Shown here one piece after another: positions 36,426-45,195 of a DNA stretch of 64,000 bases. Below the pieces are notes generated by a model, which did not search any database, was not told the DNA's origin, and saw only the letters and a list, made by a program, of their open reading frames with translations. Position 1 is the stretch's first letter. Every line of letters begins with the position of its first letter. The stretch spans positions 248,001-312,000 of the forward strand of contig JBQDYD010000004.1 of assembly GCA_051967755.1 (NCBI GenBank), written 5' to 3'. A program made the position numbers and the translations under genes. Source of the DNA: UBA1672 sp051967755. GTDB lineage: Bacteria; Pseudomonadota; Alphaproteobacteria; Micavibrionales; Micavibrionaceae.

Positions 36426-38399
36426 ATGGTTGGAAGTGCAGTTGTGAGTGATAAACAAGATGATAATCAGGCAGATGGTCCAAAAGAAGGATCAATGGCC
36501 AGTGTAATTCAAAAATTAGTAAAAGAAGGCAAGTCCAAGGGATTCGTCACATACGATTCTTTTAACAAAGCTCTGCCTGAGAAAGAGTTTTCGTCGGAAC
36601 AAATCGAAGACGCAATGGCGGCACTCTCTGATAAGGGTGTTCAGCTGGTAGAAAGTGAAGACGACGCGCCTGCGGATGATAAAAAGAAATCATCTAAAGG
36701 ATCTGATGATAAAGATGATGGTGATTATGAGGCCGGCGGTAACATCGCGGATGATGATTCCGGTCGTACGGATGACCCTGTTCGCATGTACCTTCGGGAA
36801 ATGGGTGCGGTTGAGCTTCTCTCTCGTGAAGGTGAGATTGCGATTGCAAAACGCATTGAGGCCGGTCGTGAAATGATGATTGGCGGAATGTGTGAAAGCC
36901 CGCTTGCTATCGAATCAATCATTGCTTGGCATAAAGCGCTGCAAGAGGGGGATATCCTTTTGCGCGATGTTATTGATTTGGATACCACTTACAAAGGCCC
37001 GGAAGAAGAGCCCGAGGAAGAAGACGAGGCAGAGGCTGACGTTGAAGAAGGCGATGATGTCACAGAAGATGATTCAGATGAAAATGATGATTCTGAAGGT
37101 TCTTCGGATGACGAAGATGAGGATGAAGGTAATGTATCTTTGTCTGTTATGGAGGAAGAGCTTGCTCCTCAGGTGTTTGAGGTTTTTGCGAAGATCGAGA
37201 AAACTTACAAAAAAATGCGTAAGGTGCAGCAAAAGCGCCTTGATGCCCTTCAGCAAGGGGATAAGCCTGATGCGGCTACGAATAAGAAATATAATGATCT
37301 GAAAGATGAAATGGTTGCACACATGAACGAGGTGCACCTTAATAATGCGCGTATTGAGCAGCTTATTGATCGTCTATACAGCATTAACCGAGAGCTTGTT
37401 ACAATCGAAGGTAAAATTATGCGTTTGGCCGTTGATTGTAAGGTTAAGCGCGAGGATTTCCTTAAGGAATATTATGGTTCTGAACTTGACCCTGCGTGGC
37501 TAGACCGTGTTTCCAAGCTAAAGGGTAAGGGCTGGGCTGACTTCGCTGAGAAGAATGGCGAAAAAGTTCAGAAAATGCGAGATCAAATTGCCATGATCTC
37601 TGAAGAATCTATGTTGCCGATTAAAGAATGGCGCCGCATTTTGGGCACTGTTCAAAAAGGTGAGAAAGAAGCCGCTCGCGCGAAAAAGGAAATGGTGGAG
37701 GCGAACCTGCGTCTTGTTATTTCTATCGCGAAAAAATATACAAATCGCGGTCTTCAGTTCTTGGATCTTATTCAAGAAGGGAATATCGGCCTGATGAAGG
37801 CGGTTGATAAATTTGAATATCGCCGCGGTTATAAGTTCTCTACCTATGCGACGTGGTGGATCAGGCAGGCGATTACGCGTTCTATTGCCGACCAAGCGCG
37901 TACAATTCGTATTCCTGTTCATATGATTGAGACGATTAACAAGCTTGTTCGTACATCTCGTCAGATGATGCATGAGATTGGCCGTGAACCAACACCCGAA
38001 GAATTGGCAGAGCGTTTGCACATGCCGCTTGATAAGGTGCGTAAGGTTCTGAAAATCGCAAAAGAGCCTGTATCACTTGAAACGCCGATTGGTGATGAAG
38101 AGGATTCATCATTGGGTGATTTCATTGAAGATAAAAATGCGGTTCTTCCGGTCGAAAGTGCGATCCATTCAAACCTTCGTGAAACAACGACGCGTGTTCT
38201 TGCCTCTTTAACCCCGCGTGAAGAGCGTGTTTTGCGTATGCGTTTTGGTATCGGAATGAACACGGATCATACTTTGGAAGAGGTTGGACAGCAGTTCAAT
38301 GTTACCAGAGAGCGTATCCGTCAGATTGAAGCAAAGGCGCTTCGTAAGTTGAAGCACCCAAGTCGTTCACGTAAGCTGCGTAGTTTCTTAGATAATTAA
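36426..38399 (+). CDS. rpoD: RNA polymerase primary sigma factor sigma-70
   Basis: Housekeeping sigma factor that directs RNA polymerase to most promoters. The 657 residues show region 1.1 (about 25-75), region 1.2 (DPVRMYLREMGAVELLSREGEIAIAKRIE, about 117-145), a long acidic non-conserved insert (about 188-240, nearly all Asp, Glu and Ser), regions 2.1-2.4 (LRLVISIAKKYTNRGLQFLDLIQEGNIGLMKAVDKFEYRRGYKFSTYATWWIRQAITRSI near 425-485), region 3 and the region 4 helix-turn-helix (TLEEVGQQFNVTRERIRQIEAKAL). Starts 95 bases after dnaG. Confidence 0.98.
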   Translation: MVGSAVVSDKQDDNQADGPKEGSMASVIQKLVKEGKSKGFVTYDSFNKALPEKEFSSEQIEDAMAALSDKGVQLVESEDDAPADDKKKSSKGSDDKDDGDYEAGGNIADDDSGRTDDPVRMYLREMGAVELLSREGEIAIAKRIEAGREMMIGGMCESPLAIESIIAWHKALQEGDILLRDVIDLDTTYKGPEEEPEEEDEAEADVEEGDDVTEDDSDENDDSEGSSDDEDEDEGNVSLSVMEEELAPQVFEVFAKIEKTYKKMRKVQQKRLDALQQGDKPDAATNKKYNDLKDEMVAHMNEVHLNNARIEQLIDRLYSINRELVTIEGKIMRLAVDCKVKREDFLKEYYGSELDPAWLDRVSKLKGKGWADFAEKNGEKVQKMRDQIAMISEESMLPIKEWRRILGTVQKGEKEAARAKKEMVEANLRLVISIAKKYTNRGLQFLDLIQEGNIGLMKAVDKFEYRRGYKFSTYATWWIRQAITRSIADQARTIRIPVHMIETINKLVRTSRQMMHEIGREPTPEELAERLHMPLDKVRKVLKIAKEPVSLETPIGDEEDSSLGDFIEDKNAVLPVESAIHSNLRETTTRVLASLTPREERVLRMRFGIGMNTDHTLEEVGQQFNVTRERIRQIEAKALRKLKHPSRSRKLRSFLDN

Positions 38400-38416
38400 A
38401 TTATTAGGAGTGTATC

Positions 38417-39013
38417 ATGAAACTCTTTCGAATCCTGTTTGTCGGGCTGTTTTTGTTTGGCTTCTTTCCTGCTGTATCGCAAGCAGAAGAGGGCGGCCTA
38501 AAGGTATCTGATGTTGCTTCGTTTTTAAGTTATGCAGAAGCACTTGAGTCACTGTCAGAGGAAATGGAAGAAAATAATATTCCGCATTTCTTTCAGGTCC
38601 GCCCATTAGACATGACAGGTAAAGGCGTTCCTTCACACGAAAAAGCGGTTGAGCAGCTGCGTAATGAATATCCGGCTTATTACGAAAAAACAGCCGCAGT
38701 TGTCGCGTCACATATGCATGACGGGCAGCATTATTACAGTAACCCTGAAAGTTGGGCACAGGTTGCCGATAAGGTTATTTTGGCTTTCTACACGTCGCGT
38801 TCAGACGGGAGCGATCAGAGCTTTGAAGCAATCTCTGCCAAAGTGGCCCCGTTAAAGCAAATCGCGAAAATGGACCCTAAAATGGAAGAGCAGCTATCCG
38901 GTATGCTGGAAATGTTGGAAGGGTTTACGCAAGTAAGTGATGCAGATAAGCAAGTTGTGCGTCAATTCCATGAACAATTAACGATACATTTCGCCCAATA
39001 CCCTCAACGTTAG
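38417..39013 (+). CDS. Exported protein of unknown function
   Basis: A 198-residue protein with a clear Sec signal peptide: basic start, hydrophobic run FRILFVGLFLFGFFPAV and likely cleavage after SQA (about residue 22). No cysteine remains in the mature part, which is helical and acidic with an invariant-looking PAYYEKTAAVVASHMHDGQHYYS segment (about 90-112). I do not recognise the family. It lies 17 bases downstream of rpoD with AGGAG before the ATG, so it may be read from the rpoD transcript. Confidence 0.75.
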   Translation: MKLFRILFVGLFLFGFFPAVSQAEEGGLKVSDVASFLSYAEALESLSEEMEENNIPHFFQVRPLDMTGKGVPSHEKAVEQLRNEYPAYYEKTAAVVASHMHDGQHYYSNPESWAQVADKVILAFYTSRSDGSDQSFEAISAKVAPLKQIAKMDPKMEEQLSGMLEMLEGFTQVSDADKQVVRQFHEQLTIHFAQYPQR

Positions 39014-39085
39014 GCCGTTTGCATAAAGCCATCGGTTTTATTATACTTGCGCAATATATAAAAAGCGCAATAAAGCGGGGGTCTT

Positions 39086-40312
39086 ATGGGTACTATTATT
39101 ACAGAGTCGAATCATGGCGGCGGACTTCATGGTCGCATGACTATGGAATTAAAGCAGGCTTTCTACAACGAGGTTAAAAACCAGTTGGATGATCAAGGAC
39201 GCCCCGATTTGGCGGAAAACCTTGATTATCAGGATTTATTTCACTTATCTGCCGGGACGTCTTTCGGAGCGCTGTCCACGGCAGGTATGAGCCGTATTAA
39301 AGGACGCGGCGCATATTTTAAATCTCCTGCTGAGCTTGGTGACTTTATAGACCGTACGGCGAGTACTATTTTCCCGCATCATGATAGTTTTCTGGGTAAG
39401 TTATTCCAGCACCCGAGGCAAATTTTGGGCGGTATCGCAGGGACGACAAGATATAGTCAGGCGCCCCTTCGTGATGCCATTCAGGGCATTGTCGGAAAGG
39501 ATACAACAATGGCTGATGTTGAAGATGACATCATGCTGACCATGACGCGCGTGCACCCCAACTTGGATGCCATGTTTGCAAAAAGCCATGTCGCACGCGG
39601 TGAGGTGACGGAGATTGACGATCTGGATGATGCAAAGCGTAAAGATTGGCTTTTGTGGCAGGCCGCATTGGGGAGTGCATCTCCCACGACATATTTACCC
39701 GGCGTAGAGCTAACCAACCCATTTCGCGATGATCGTGTCGTTGTGATTGATGGCGGGCAGTCGGGGTGGAATAACCCGTCTATACCTGCAATTGCTGAGG
39801 CTACTTTTATTTATGGTTCGGAAACTGAGGATAGGGATCAGTGTCTGATTATGAACACACGCAGTCATCAAATGTACGGTTTGCCACATGATATTATTCA
39901 TATTCATTGGGGGACAGGCGATTATGATGCGGGCGTATCCTTAAAGGATGCGAAAAAGAACAGCTTGCTCTCTATGAAGGATGTTTTGGTCGCGTCATCT
40001 ATGCAATCTGTCCATAAATATAGTTTACGGCAAGGGGCGCGGCAAATTGATCATTTTTATAATTTTGATGTGTTGATTGATGATGTACCGGAGGAAATCC
40101 GCCCGGATGAGAATTTTGTTTTGTCTACGGATGATCAAATGAACCGATTGCGTGAAACAGGGCTATATGCGGCAGAGAAATTAAGCAGTCAAATTCAAGA
40201 GGCCGCCACACTCGTCGCAAAGGCGTATATTGAACGCGCAGAATATGAAGCGGCACATCCTGATCATAGTTATAAGGATTTTCTAAAAGGTGAAGTCCCT
40301 TCAATGTCTTAG
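39086..40312 (+). CDS. Patatin-like phospholipase/lipase
   Basis: A 408-residue alpha/beta hydrolase of the patatin family, presumably a lipid acyl hydrolase using a Ser-Asp dyad. All three hallmarks are present: the glycine-rich oxyanion region GGGLHGRMTMELKQ (11-24), the nucleophile GTSFGA (S59) and IDGGQSGWNNPS with the catalytic D222. There is no signal peptide or membrane helix. The variant nucleophile elbow GTSFGA (usually GTSxGG) is still compatible with activity. It is monocistronic between an exported protein and glnII. Confidence 0.88.
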   Translation: MGTIITESNHGGGLHGRMTMELKQAFYNEVKNQLDDQGRPDLAENLDYQDLFHLSAGTSFGALSTAGMSRIKGRGAYFKSPAELGDFIDRTASTIFPHHDSFLGKLFQHPRQILGGIAGTTRYSQAPLRDAIQGIVGKDTTMADVEDDIMLTMTRVHPNLDAMFAKSHVARGEVTEIDDLDDAKRKDWLLWQAALGSASPTTYLPGVELTNPFRDDRVVVIDGGQSGWNNPSIPAIAEATFIYGSETEDRDQCLIMNTRSHQMYGLPHDIIHIHWGTGDYDAGVSLKDAKKNSLLSMKDVLVASSMQSVHKYSLRQGARQIDHFYNFDVLIDDVPEEIRPDENFVLSTDDQMNRLRETGLYAAEKLSSQIQEAATLVAKAYIERAEYEAAHPDHSYKDFLKGEVPSMS

Positions 40313-40429
40313 CTGGTTTTTGTGCATCCCTGCATTGTAAAAAACGCAACCCTCCGTGAAAAATGTTGATTTTCTGCGGTAAACGTGGCAGTGTGCGTGG
40401 CATAAAAAGTTGAACAATGGAGATTTTAA

Positions 40430-41542
40430 ATGTCTAAATTTACACTGGCTGAATATATTTGGCTTGACGGTGCTGTTCCTACACGCCACTTGCGTTCGAA
40501 AGCGCGCGTTGTTGATGTCGGTTCAAGCCCATCTATCGAAGACTTCCCTGAGTGGAGCTTTGATGGATCTTCTACTAATCAGGCAACCGGCGATGATTCC
40601 GATTGTATTTTGAAGCCTGTATCATTCGTAAAAGACCCTGTCCGCGGTGATGGTAACTATCTTGTGATGACAGAAGTGTTTAATCCCGATGGTACACCAC
40701 ATGAATCAAATTCACGTGCGCAGTTGCGTGCTGTTTTGGATGCCGGTGCAGGTGAGCAAGACCCATGGGCAGGTTTTGAGCAGGAATATACAATGTTCCG
40801 TGGTCGTCAGCCTCTTGGTTGGCCTGAGCAGGGTTTCCCCGGTCCACAAGGTCCATACTATTGTGGTGTTGGCGCAGACGAAGTTTATGGCCGTGAAATC
40901 GTAGAAGAGCATGCAAAGGCATGTATCGATATTGGTCTATTGTTCTATGGTATTAACGCAGAAGTTATGCCCGGTCAGTGGGAATTCCAAATCGGTTACC
41001 GTGGTGATACAAATGAGAAGGCCGACGTTCTGACAGCGTCTGATCATGTATGGTATGGCCGTTGGTTGCTTTACCGTATCGCAGAAGATTACGGTGTGAC
41101 AGTATCAATCCATAACAAGCCTGTATCAGGTGACTGGAATGGTGCGGGTATGCACACGAACTTCTCAACGAAGGATACACGTGACAAAGCCAAGGGTAAG
41201 GACGCGATTGATGCGGCTGTTAAGGCTCTTGAGTCTAAGCACCAAGAACACATCAAGATCTACGGATACGCGAATGACCGTCGTTTGACAGGTAACCACG
41301 AGACTTGTGATATCAACACATTTAAAGCAGGTACAGCGGACCGTGGATGTTCAATCCGTATTCCTCAGTTGGTAGCACAAAAAGGCTATGGTTACTTTGA
41401 AGACCGTCGTCCGGGTGCGAATGCTGATCCATATCTTGTTTCTGCACGTATCAGTGCAACAGTATGTGGTATCGATGAATCTGTGATGAAATTCACACAG
41501 TGGCCGCGTGAAGAAAACAAATTTGCAGTTGCTGCTGAATAA
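40430..41542 (+). CDS. glnII: Glutamine synthetase type II (eukaryote-like)
   Basis: ATP-dependent assimilation of ammonia onto glutamate. The 370-residue length and motifs (EYIWLDGAVPTRHLRSKAR, WSFDGSSTNQA, GFEQEYTMFRG, GPQGPYYCGVG, GAGMHTNFST, RRPGANADPYLV) match the short GSII type known in eukaryotes, rhizobia and some actinobacteria, not GlnA type I. GSII lacks the adenylylation loop, so it is not controlled by GlnE. ATGGAG lies 7 bases upstream of the start and a terminator follows. No glnB or amtB is nearby. Confidence 0.95.
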   Translation: MSKFTLAEYIWLDGAVPTRHLRSKARVVDVGSSPSIEDFPEWSFDGSSTNQATGDDSDCILKPVSFVKDPVRGDGNYLVMTEVFNPDGTPHESNSRAQLRAVLDAGAGEQDPWAGFEQEYTMFRGRQPLGWPEQGFPGPQGPYYCGVGADEVYGREIVEEHAKACIDIGLLFYGINAEVMPGQWEFQIGYRGDTNEKADVLTASDHVWYGRWLLYRIAEDYGVTVSIHNKPVSGDWNGAGMHTNFSTKDTRDKAKGKDAIDAAVKALESKHQEHIKIYGYANDRRLTGNHETCDINTFKAGTADRGCSIRIPQLVAQKGYGYFEDRRPGANADPYLVSARISATVCGIDESVMKFTQWPREENKFAVAAE

Positions 41543-41570
41543 TTTGTTTCTTGCAATTTAACATCTTGTA

Positions 41571-41606
41571 ATGCACGGTTTATATGGCCGTGCATTATTT
41601 TTTTCC
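41571..41606 (+). terminator. Rho-independent terminator after glnII
   Basis: ATGCACGG (41571-41578) pairs with CCGTGCAT (41588-41595), followed by TATTTTTTTTCC. It closes the glnII unit and separates it from the pilus locus. Confidence 0.85.
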
Positions 41607-41710
41607 ACAGCCTGGCTCGAAAAGTATAACAAATCTTAACCTTTCTTTGATAAAAAGAGAGGGCAGTGTGAGCGACTGTATTTCTTATCTGCGTATTTTT
41701 TGCTAAATTA

Positions 41711-41733
41711 ACGCTTTGCTAAGTCTAAAGCGT
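41711..41733. promoter_or_regulatory. Inverted repeat upstream of the pilus ATPase gene
   Basis: ACGCTTT (41711-41717) and AAAGCGT (41727-41733) form a perfect 7-base inverted repeat with a 9-base centre, 33 bases before the ATG at 41767. It may be an operator or a hairpin in the leader. The rest of the 41607-41766 gap shows no other feature. Confidence 0.35.
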
Positions 41734-41766
41734 GTAATTCTAAGCTCGTATGTATATGGAAAAATT

Positions 41767-43872
41767 ATGGAAGACATTGAACTCGTGACGCTGAATGTTG
41801 AGGACGAAGAAAAAGGGCAAAAGCCCCGTCCCCACGATGGTGCGCAAGATGTTGTTTTTACTGAAGAAGAAGAAATTGAATTTTTTGTCGACGGGACAGA
41901 GGATTTGACTGTAGAAAACACATATCATGCGCCGCATACTGAGGATATATCATCTGATAGTCAAAGCCGCGAAGACACAGATCATTCGAATATGATAGAT
42001 AATCCCCAAGCGGGCGATGCAAGCGCCGCTTCGCTGGAGGGTGACCTTGTTTCAATGTCCGAGCCTGAAGAGAAGGCGGATGGCGCAACAGGACAAAAAG
42101 ATGAGTCTGTGTCTACAGGCACTGCATTACAGACCATGGGCGGCGATCTTCAAAAGACTGAAAGAGAAAATGAAGATGGTCCGGGCATTGGTAAAGGCCG
42201 TATGGGTGAGCGCATGGTCGCCATGGGGCTTATCACGGAAGATCAACTGAACGTTGCCCTGCAGGAAAAGAAAATCTCAGGCAAGATGCTTGGTGAAATT
42301 CTTGTTGAGCTCGGGTTTATTGAAGAAGATACACTGACGTTGTTCCTTGCTGAAAGCTCGGGTTTCGGTGTTTTTGACCCAAGGAATACTATTGTTGATG
42401 GTGAGGCGCTCTCTATTTTGGAAAAAAGCGTCGCGCAGCAGCATCAAATCCTGCCGATATCTTTTGGTGAAAACTGTATCTATGTTGCTATGTCTGACCC
42501 ATATGATGTGGTTGCAACGGATACGTTAAAACGTTTCTTGAAAGACAAGAATCTTCAAATAAAACCGATGGTTACGACTTCAGCAATTCTGTCTGAAGCA
42601 ATCGACGCATCATATGGTTACGCCAGCTCGATAAAAGATATTCTCGATGAGCTGGAAGAGGGGAAAGAACAAAAAGATGTTAGCTCTCTTAATGAAAAAG
42701 AGGCGTTCTCTCACCCGATTGTACGTTTGGTGAATGCACTTGTCTTTGATGCGGTGAAAATCGGTGCATCTGATTTGCACTTTGAACCTGAAGAGAACTT
42801 TGTACGCCTGCGTTATCGTTTGGACGGTGTGCTGTTTACGGCGCAAATTCTCCACAAGCAGCACTGGAACGGTATTTCTCAGCGTATAAAAATTCTTTCT
42901 GAGATGAATATTGCGGATAAGTTGAGCCCGCAAGATGGCCGATTTAATTTGAACATCGGGGGTCGTGAAGCAGATTTTCGCGTATCCTCACTTCCGACTG
43001 TGCATGGTGAGAATATTGTTCTTCGTGTTTTGGATAAAAGCGAGAGCATCATGCCGATGGAAAATCTCGGTTTTAGCCCGGAGAATTTGGAAAAGCTAAA
43101 AATTGCGACCTCCAAACCGGAAGGAATTATTATTGTTACCGGCCCGACTGGCTCGGGTAAAAGTACATCCCTCTATTCTATCCTTAATGAAATTAATGAC
43201 GTGCAGGTCAATATTCAAACTTTGGAAGATCCGGTTGAATATTCTTTGCCAATGATTAGGCAAACGCATGTTCGTGAAGGTGTTTTGGAGTTTGCTGACG
43301 GTATTAAAGCGCTTTTGAGACAAGACCCTGACATCATCTTTATTGGGGAAATTCGAGATCACGTAACCGCTGAAATGGCTCTTAAGGCCGCGATGACAGG
43401 TCACCAGGTTTATACATCATTGCACACGAATGACTCGTTCGGTGCGATTCCTCGTTTGCTTGATCTCGGGCTTAAGCCGGGAATGATTGCAGGCGCGATT
43501 ATTGCTGTGTTTGCGCAACGTCTAGCGCGTCGTTTGTGTAAGGGTTGTAAGCAAGAGCATACTCCAAATGCGGAGGAGTGCGAAATTCTCGGTGTAGATG
43601 CAAATAATCCGCCCCAAATTTATAAGCATAAAGAGGGGGGCTGCGATATGTGTAACGGAACCGGGTATAAAGGCCGCGTTGCGGTCGTTGAAATTTTGTT
43701 ATTTGACGATGATATGGATCAATTGTTGGCTAGAAATGAATCTAAAGCTGAATTAAAGGCTTTGGCTGCAAAAAAGGGCTTCAAAAATATGAAGGACGAT
43801 GGCATTCTAAAGGTACTTGAAGGTGTTACCGACTTGGATGCAATATCTAAAGTCGTTGATATAAGACGGTAA
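41767..43872 (+). CDS. mshE: Pilus assembly ATPase, MshE/GspE family with MshEN domain
   Basis: Hexameric cytoplasmic ATPase that drives pilus polymerisation. Residues 1-140 are a strongly acidic, low-complexity extension unlike the family. An MshEN domain follows (about 143-270), with a repeated RxGxxM/LGxxL pattern like the c-di-GMP-binding fold of Vibrio MshE. The ATPase core has Walker A GPTGSGKSTS (about 458-467), Walker B IIFIGEIRD and a C-terminal tetracysteine zinc site (CKGCK near 590, CDMC near 625). The frame extends to TTG 41716, but ATG 41767 is preferred. First gene of the pilus locus. Confidence 0.93.
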   Translation: MEDIELVTLNVEDEEKGQKPRPHDGAQDVVFTEEEEIEFFVDGTEDLTVENTYHAPHTEDISSDSQSREDTDHSNMIDNPQAGDASAASLEGDLVSMSEPEEKADGATGQKDESVSTGTALQTMGGDLQKTERENEDGPGIGKGRMGERMVAMGLITEDQLNVALQEKKISGKMLGEILVELGFIEEDTLTLFLAESSGFGVFDPRNTIVDGEALSILEKSVAQQHQILPISFGENCIYVAMSDPYDVVATDTLKRFLKDKNLQIKPMVTTSAILSEAIDASYGYASSIKDILDELEEGKEQKDVSSLNEKEAFSHPIVRLVNALVFDAVKIGASDLHFEPEENFVRLRYRLDGVLFTAQILHKQHWNGISQRIKILSEMNIADKLSPQDGRFNLNIGGREADFRVSSLPTVHGENIVLRVLDKSESIMPMENLGFSPENLEKLKIATSKPEGIIIVTGPTGSGKSTSLYSILNEINDVQVNIQTLEDPVEYSLPMIRQTHVREGVLEFADGIKALLRQDPDIIFIGEIRDHVTAEMALKAAMTGHQVYTSLHTNDSFGAIPRLLDLGLKPGMIAGAIIAVFAQRLARRLCKGCKQEHTPNAEECEILGVDANNPPQIYKHKEGGCDMCNGTGYKGRVAVVEILLFDDDMDQLLARNESKAELKALAAKKGFKNMKDDGILKVLEGVTDLDAISKVVDIRR

Positions 43873-43920
43873 TTTTTCTTTTCTTGTTTCCAAGATCCTG
43901 TTCAATAAAGGGGTAGAATC

Positions 43921-45171
43921 ATAGAACGCTTTAAATACAGAGCTGTGAATAACAAAGGGCGTCCTGTTAGGGGAACGATTTCTGCTATCAATGAGGTTGA
44001 TTTGTATAATCAGCTTCAAAGTGCGGGGCTTGAGCTTGTTCAGTGTTCTAATCTTAGTAAAAAGAAAACTAAACTCTCCGGCGTTTCTTTTAAGAAGGTC
44101 AGGCTCAGGGATCTGATTCAGTTCTTTATCCATATGGAGCAAATGCAGAGCGCCGGCGTGCCGTTATTGGATGCGCTGTCAGATATTCGTGATGGCTCGG
44201 AAAACGATATGATGCGTGACATGATGAGTGAAATCCATCGTGATGTGCGAGATGGTGCGGCATTGTCAGAGGCAATGGGAAAGCATCCAAAGGTATTCAA
44301 GCCACTATATATTTCTCTCATTAAGGCCGGGGAGGACACCGGTGACCTAACTTCAGCATATCTTCAGTTGGAAAAATACTTGAAGTGGGTCGACGCAATG
44401 CAGTCCAAAATCAAAAAGGCGACACGTTATCCGATGATTGTATCTGTTGTTGTTCTTTTTGTGATTGTATTCATGATGAGTGTTGTTGTGCCGCAAATTG
44501 TGGGCTTTCTAAAATATCTTGATATTGAGCTACCATGGTTTTCTGTTGCGTTGATCGCAACATCCAATTTCTTTGTGGAGCCGCAATTTGAGATTTTCGG
44601 GCTTCCCGTGTACGGAACGATAATAGTTTTGGTTGTGCCTGTTATGATTGTGGTTACCTTTATGACACTGAAGAGGTCATCCGAAGGGTTTGCCTATCAA
44701 CTTGATTCGTTATATTTGAGGATGCCCGTCGTCGGAAACTTGATCAGAAAGATCACAATTGCACGTTATGCACAGACTTTTAGTGCCTTGTTTCAAAGCG
44801 GTATCGATGTGATTAAGGGGCTTGATTCTGCAAGGAATACCGTCGGTAATCGTGTTCTTATTGATGCTATGGAGAGTGTCGAGATCTATGTTAAGTCGGG
44901 GAGTCCGCTATCTGATGCCTTGAATGCATCGGGAGAATTTCCGAGTATGGTTGTAAGGATGGTTAAGATCGGGGAAGAGTCTGGTAAGTTATCGCCTGTG
45001 TTAGATCAGGTCGCTGAGTTCTATACAAAAGATGTGGACGAAGCAATCGACGGGATGATTGAACTTATTCAGCCAACTCTTACGCTTATTTTGGCCTCTG
45101 TTATTATTTGGATTGCTGCCGGGTCTCTTGGTCCGATTTACATTAATCTTGGTAGTATGGTCGACTTTTAA
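43921..45171 (+). CDS. mshG: Pilus inner-membrane platform protein, MshG/GspF family
   Basis: Polytopic platform protein that couples the assembly ATPase to the growing pilus. It has two T2SS-F domains (about 70-200 and 275-400) and three membrane helices (near 177-200, 225-250 and 375-395). The conserved family start xRFKYRAVNNKGRPVRGTI requires translation from ATA 43921 (or ATC 43918); no ATG, GTG or TTG precedes it after the stop at 43906, while GGGG lies 7 bases before the ATA. The first standard start, GTG 43945, would remove the conserved FKYRA. So the start is uncertain. Confidence 0.88.
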   Translation: MERFKYRAVNNKGRPVRGTISAINEVDLYNQLQSAGLELVQCSNLSKKKTKLSGVSFKKVRLRDLIQFFIHMEQMQSAGVPLLDALSDIRDGSENDMMRDMMSEIHRDVRDGAALSEAMGKHPKVFKPLYISLIKAGEDTGDLTSAYLQLEKYLKWVDAMQSKIKKATRYPMIVSVVVLFVIVFMMSVVVPQIVGFLKYLDIELPWFSVALIATSNFFVEPQFEIFGLPVYGTIIVLVVPVMIVVTFMTLKRSSEGFAYQLDSLYLRMPVVGNLIRKITIARYAQTFSALFQSGIDVIKGLDSARNTVGNRVLIDAMESVEIYVKSGSPLSDALNASGEFPSMVVRMVKIGEESGKLSPVLDQVAEFYTKDVDEAIDGMIELIQPTLTLILASVIIWIAAGSLGPIYINLGSMVDF

Positions 45172-45195
45172 TTCTTAGTTTTACGGTTCACGTAT

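Noticed and set aside
36880..37302. Frame of 140 residues within rpoD
   Set aside because: It arises from the repetitive acidic codons of RpoD in another frame; no ribosome site.
41716..41766. TTG start extending the MshE-like ATPase
   Set aside because: It lies within an inverted repeat, has no ribosome site, and the extension is unlike the acidic N-terminus that follows.
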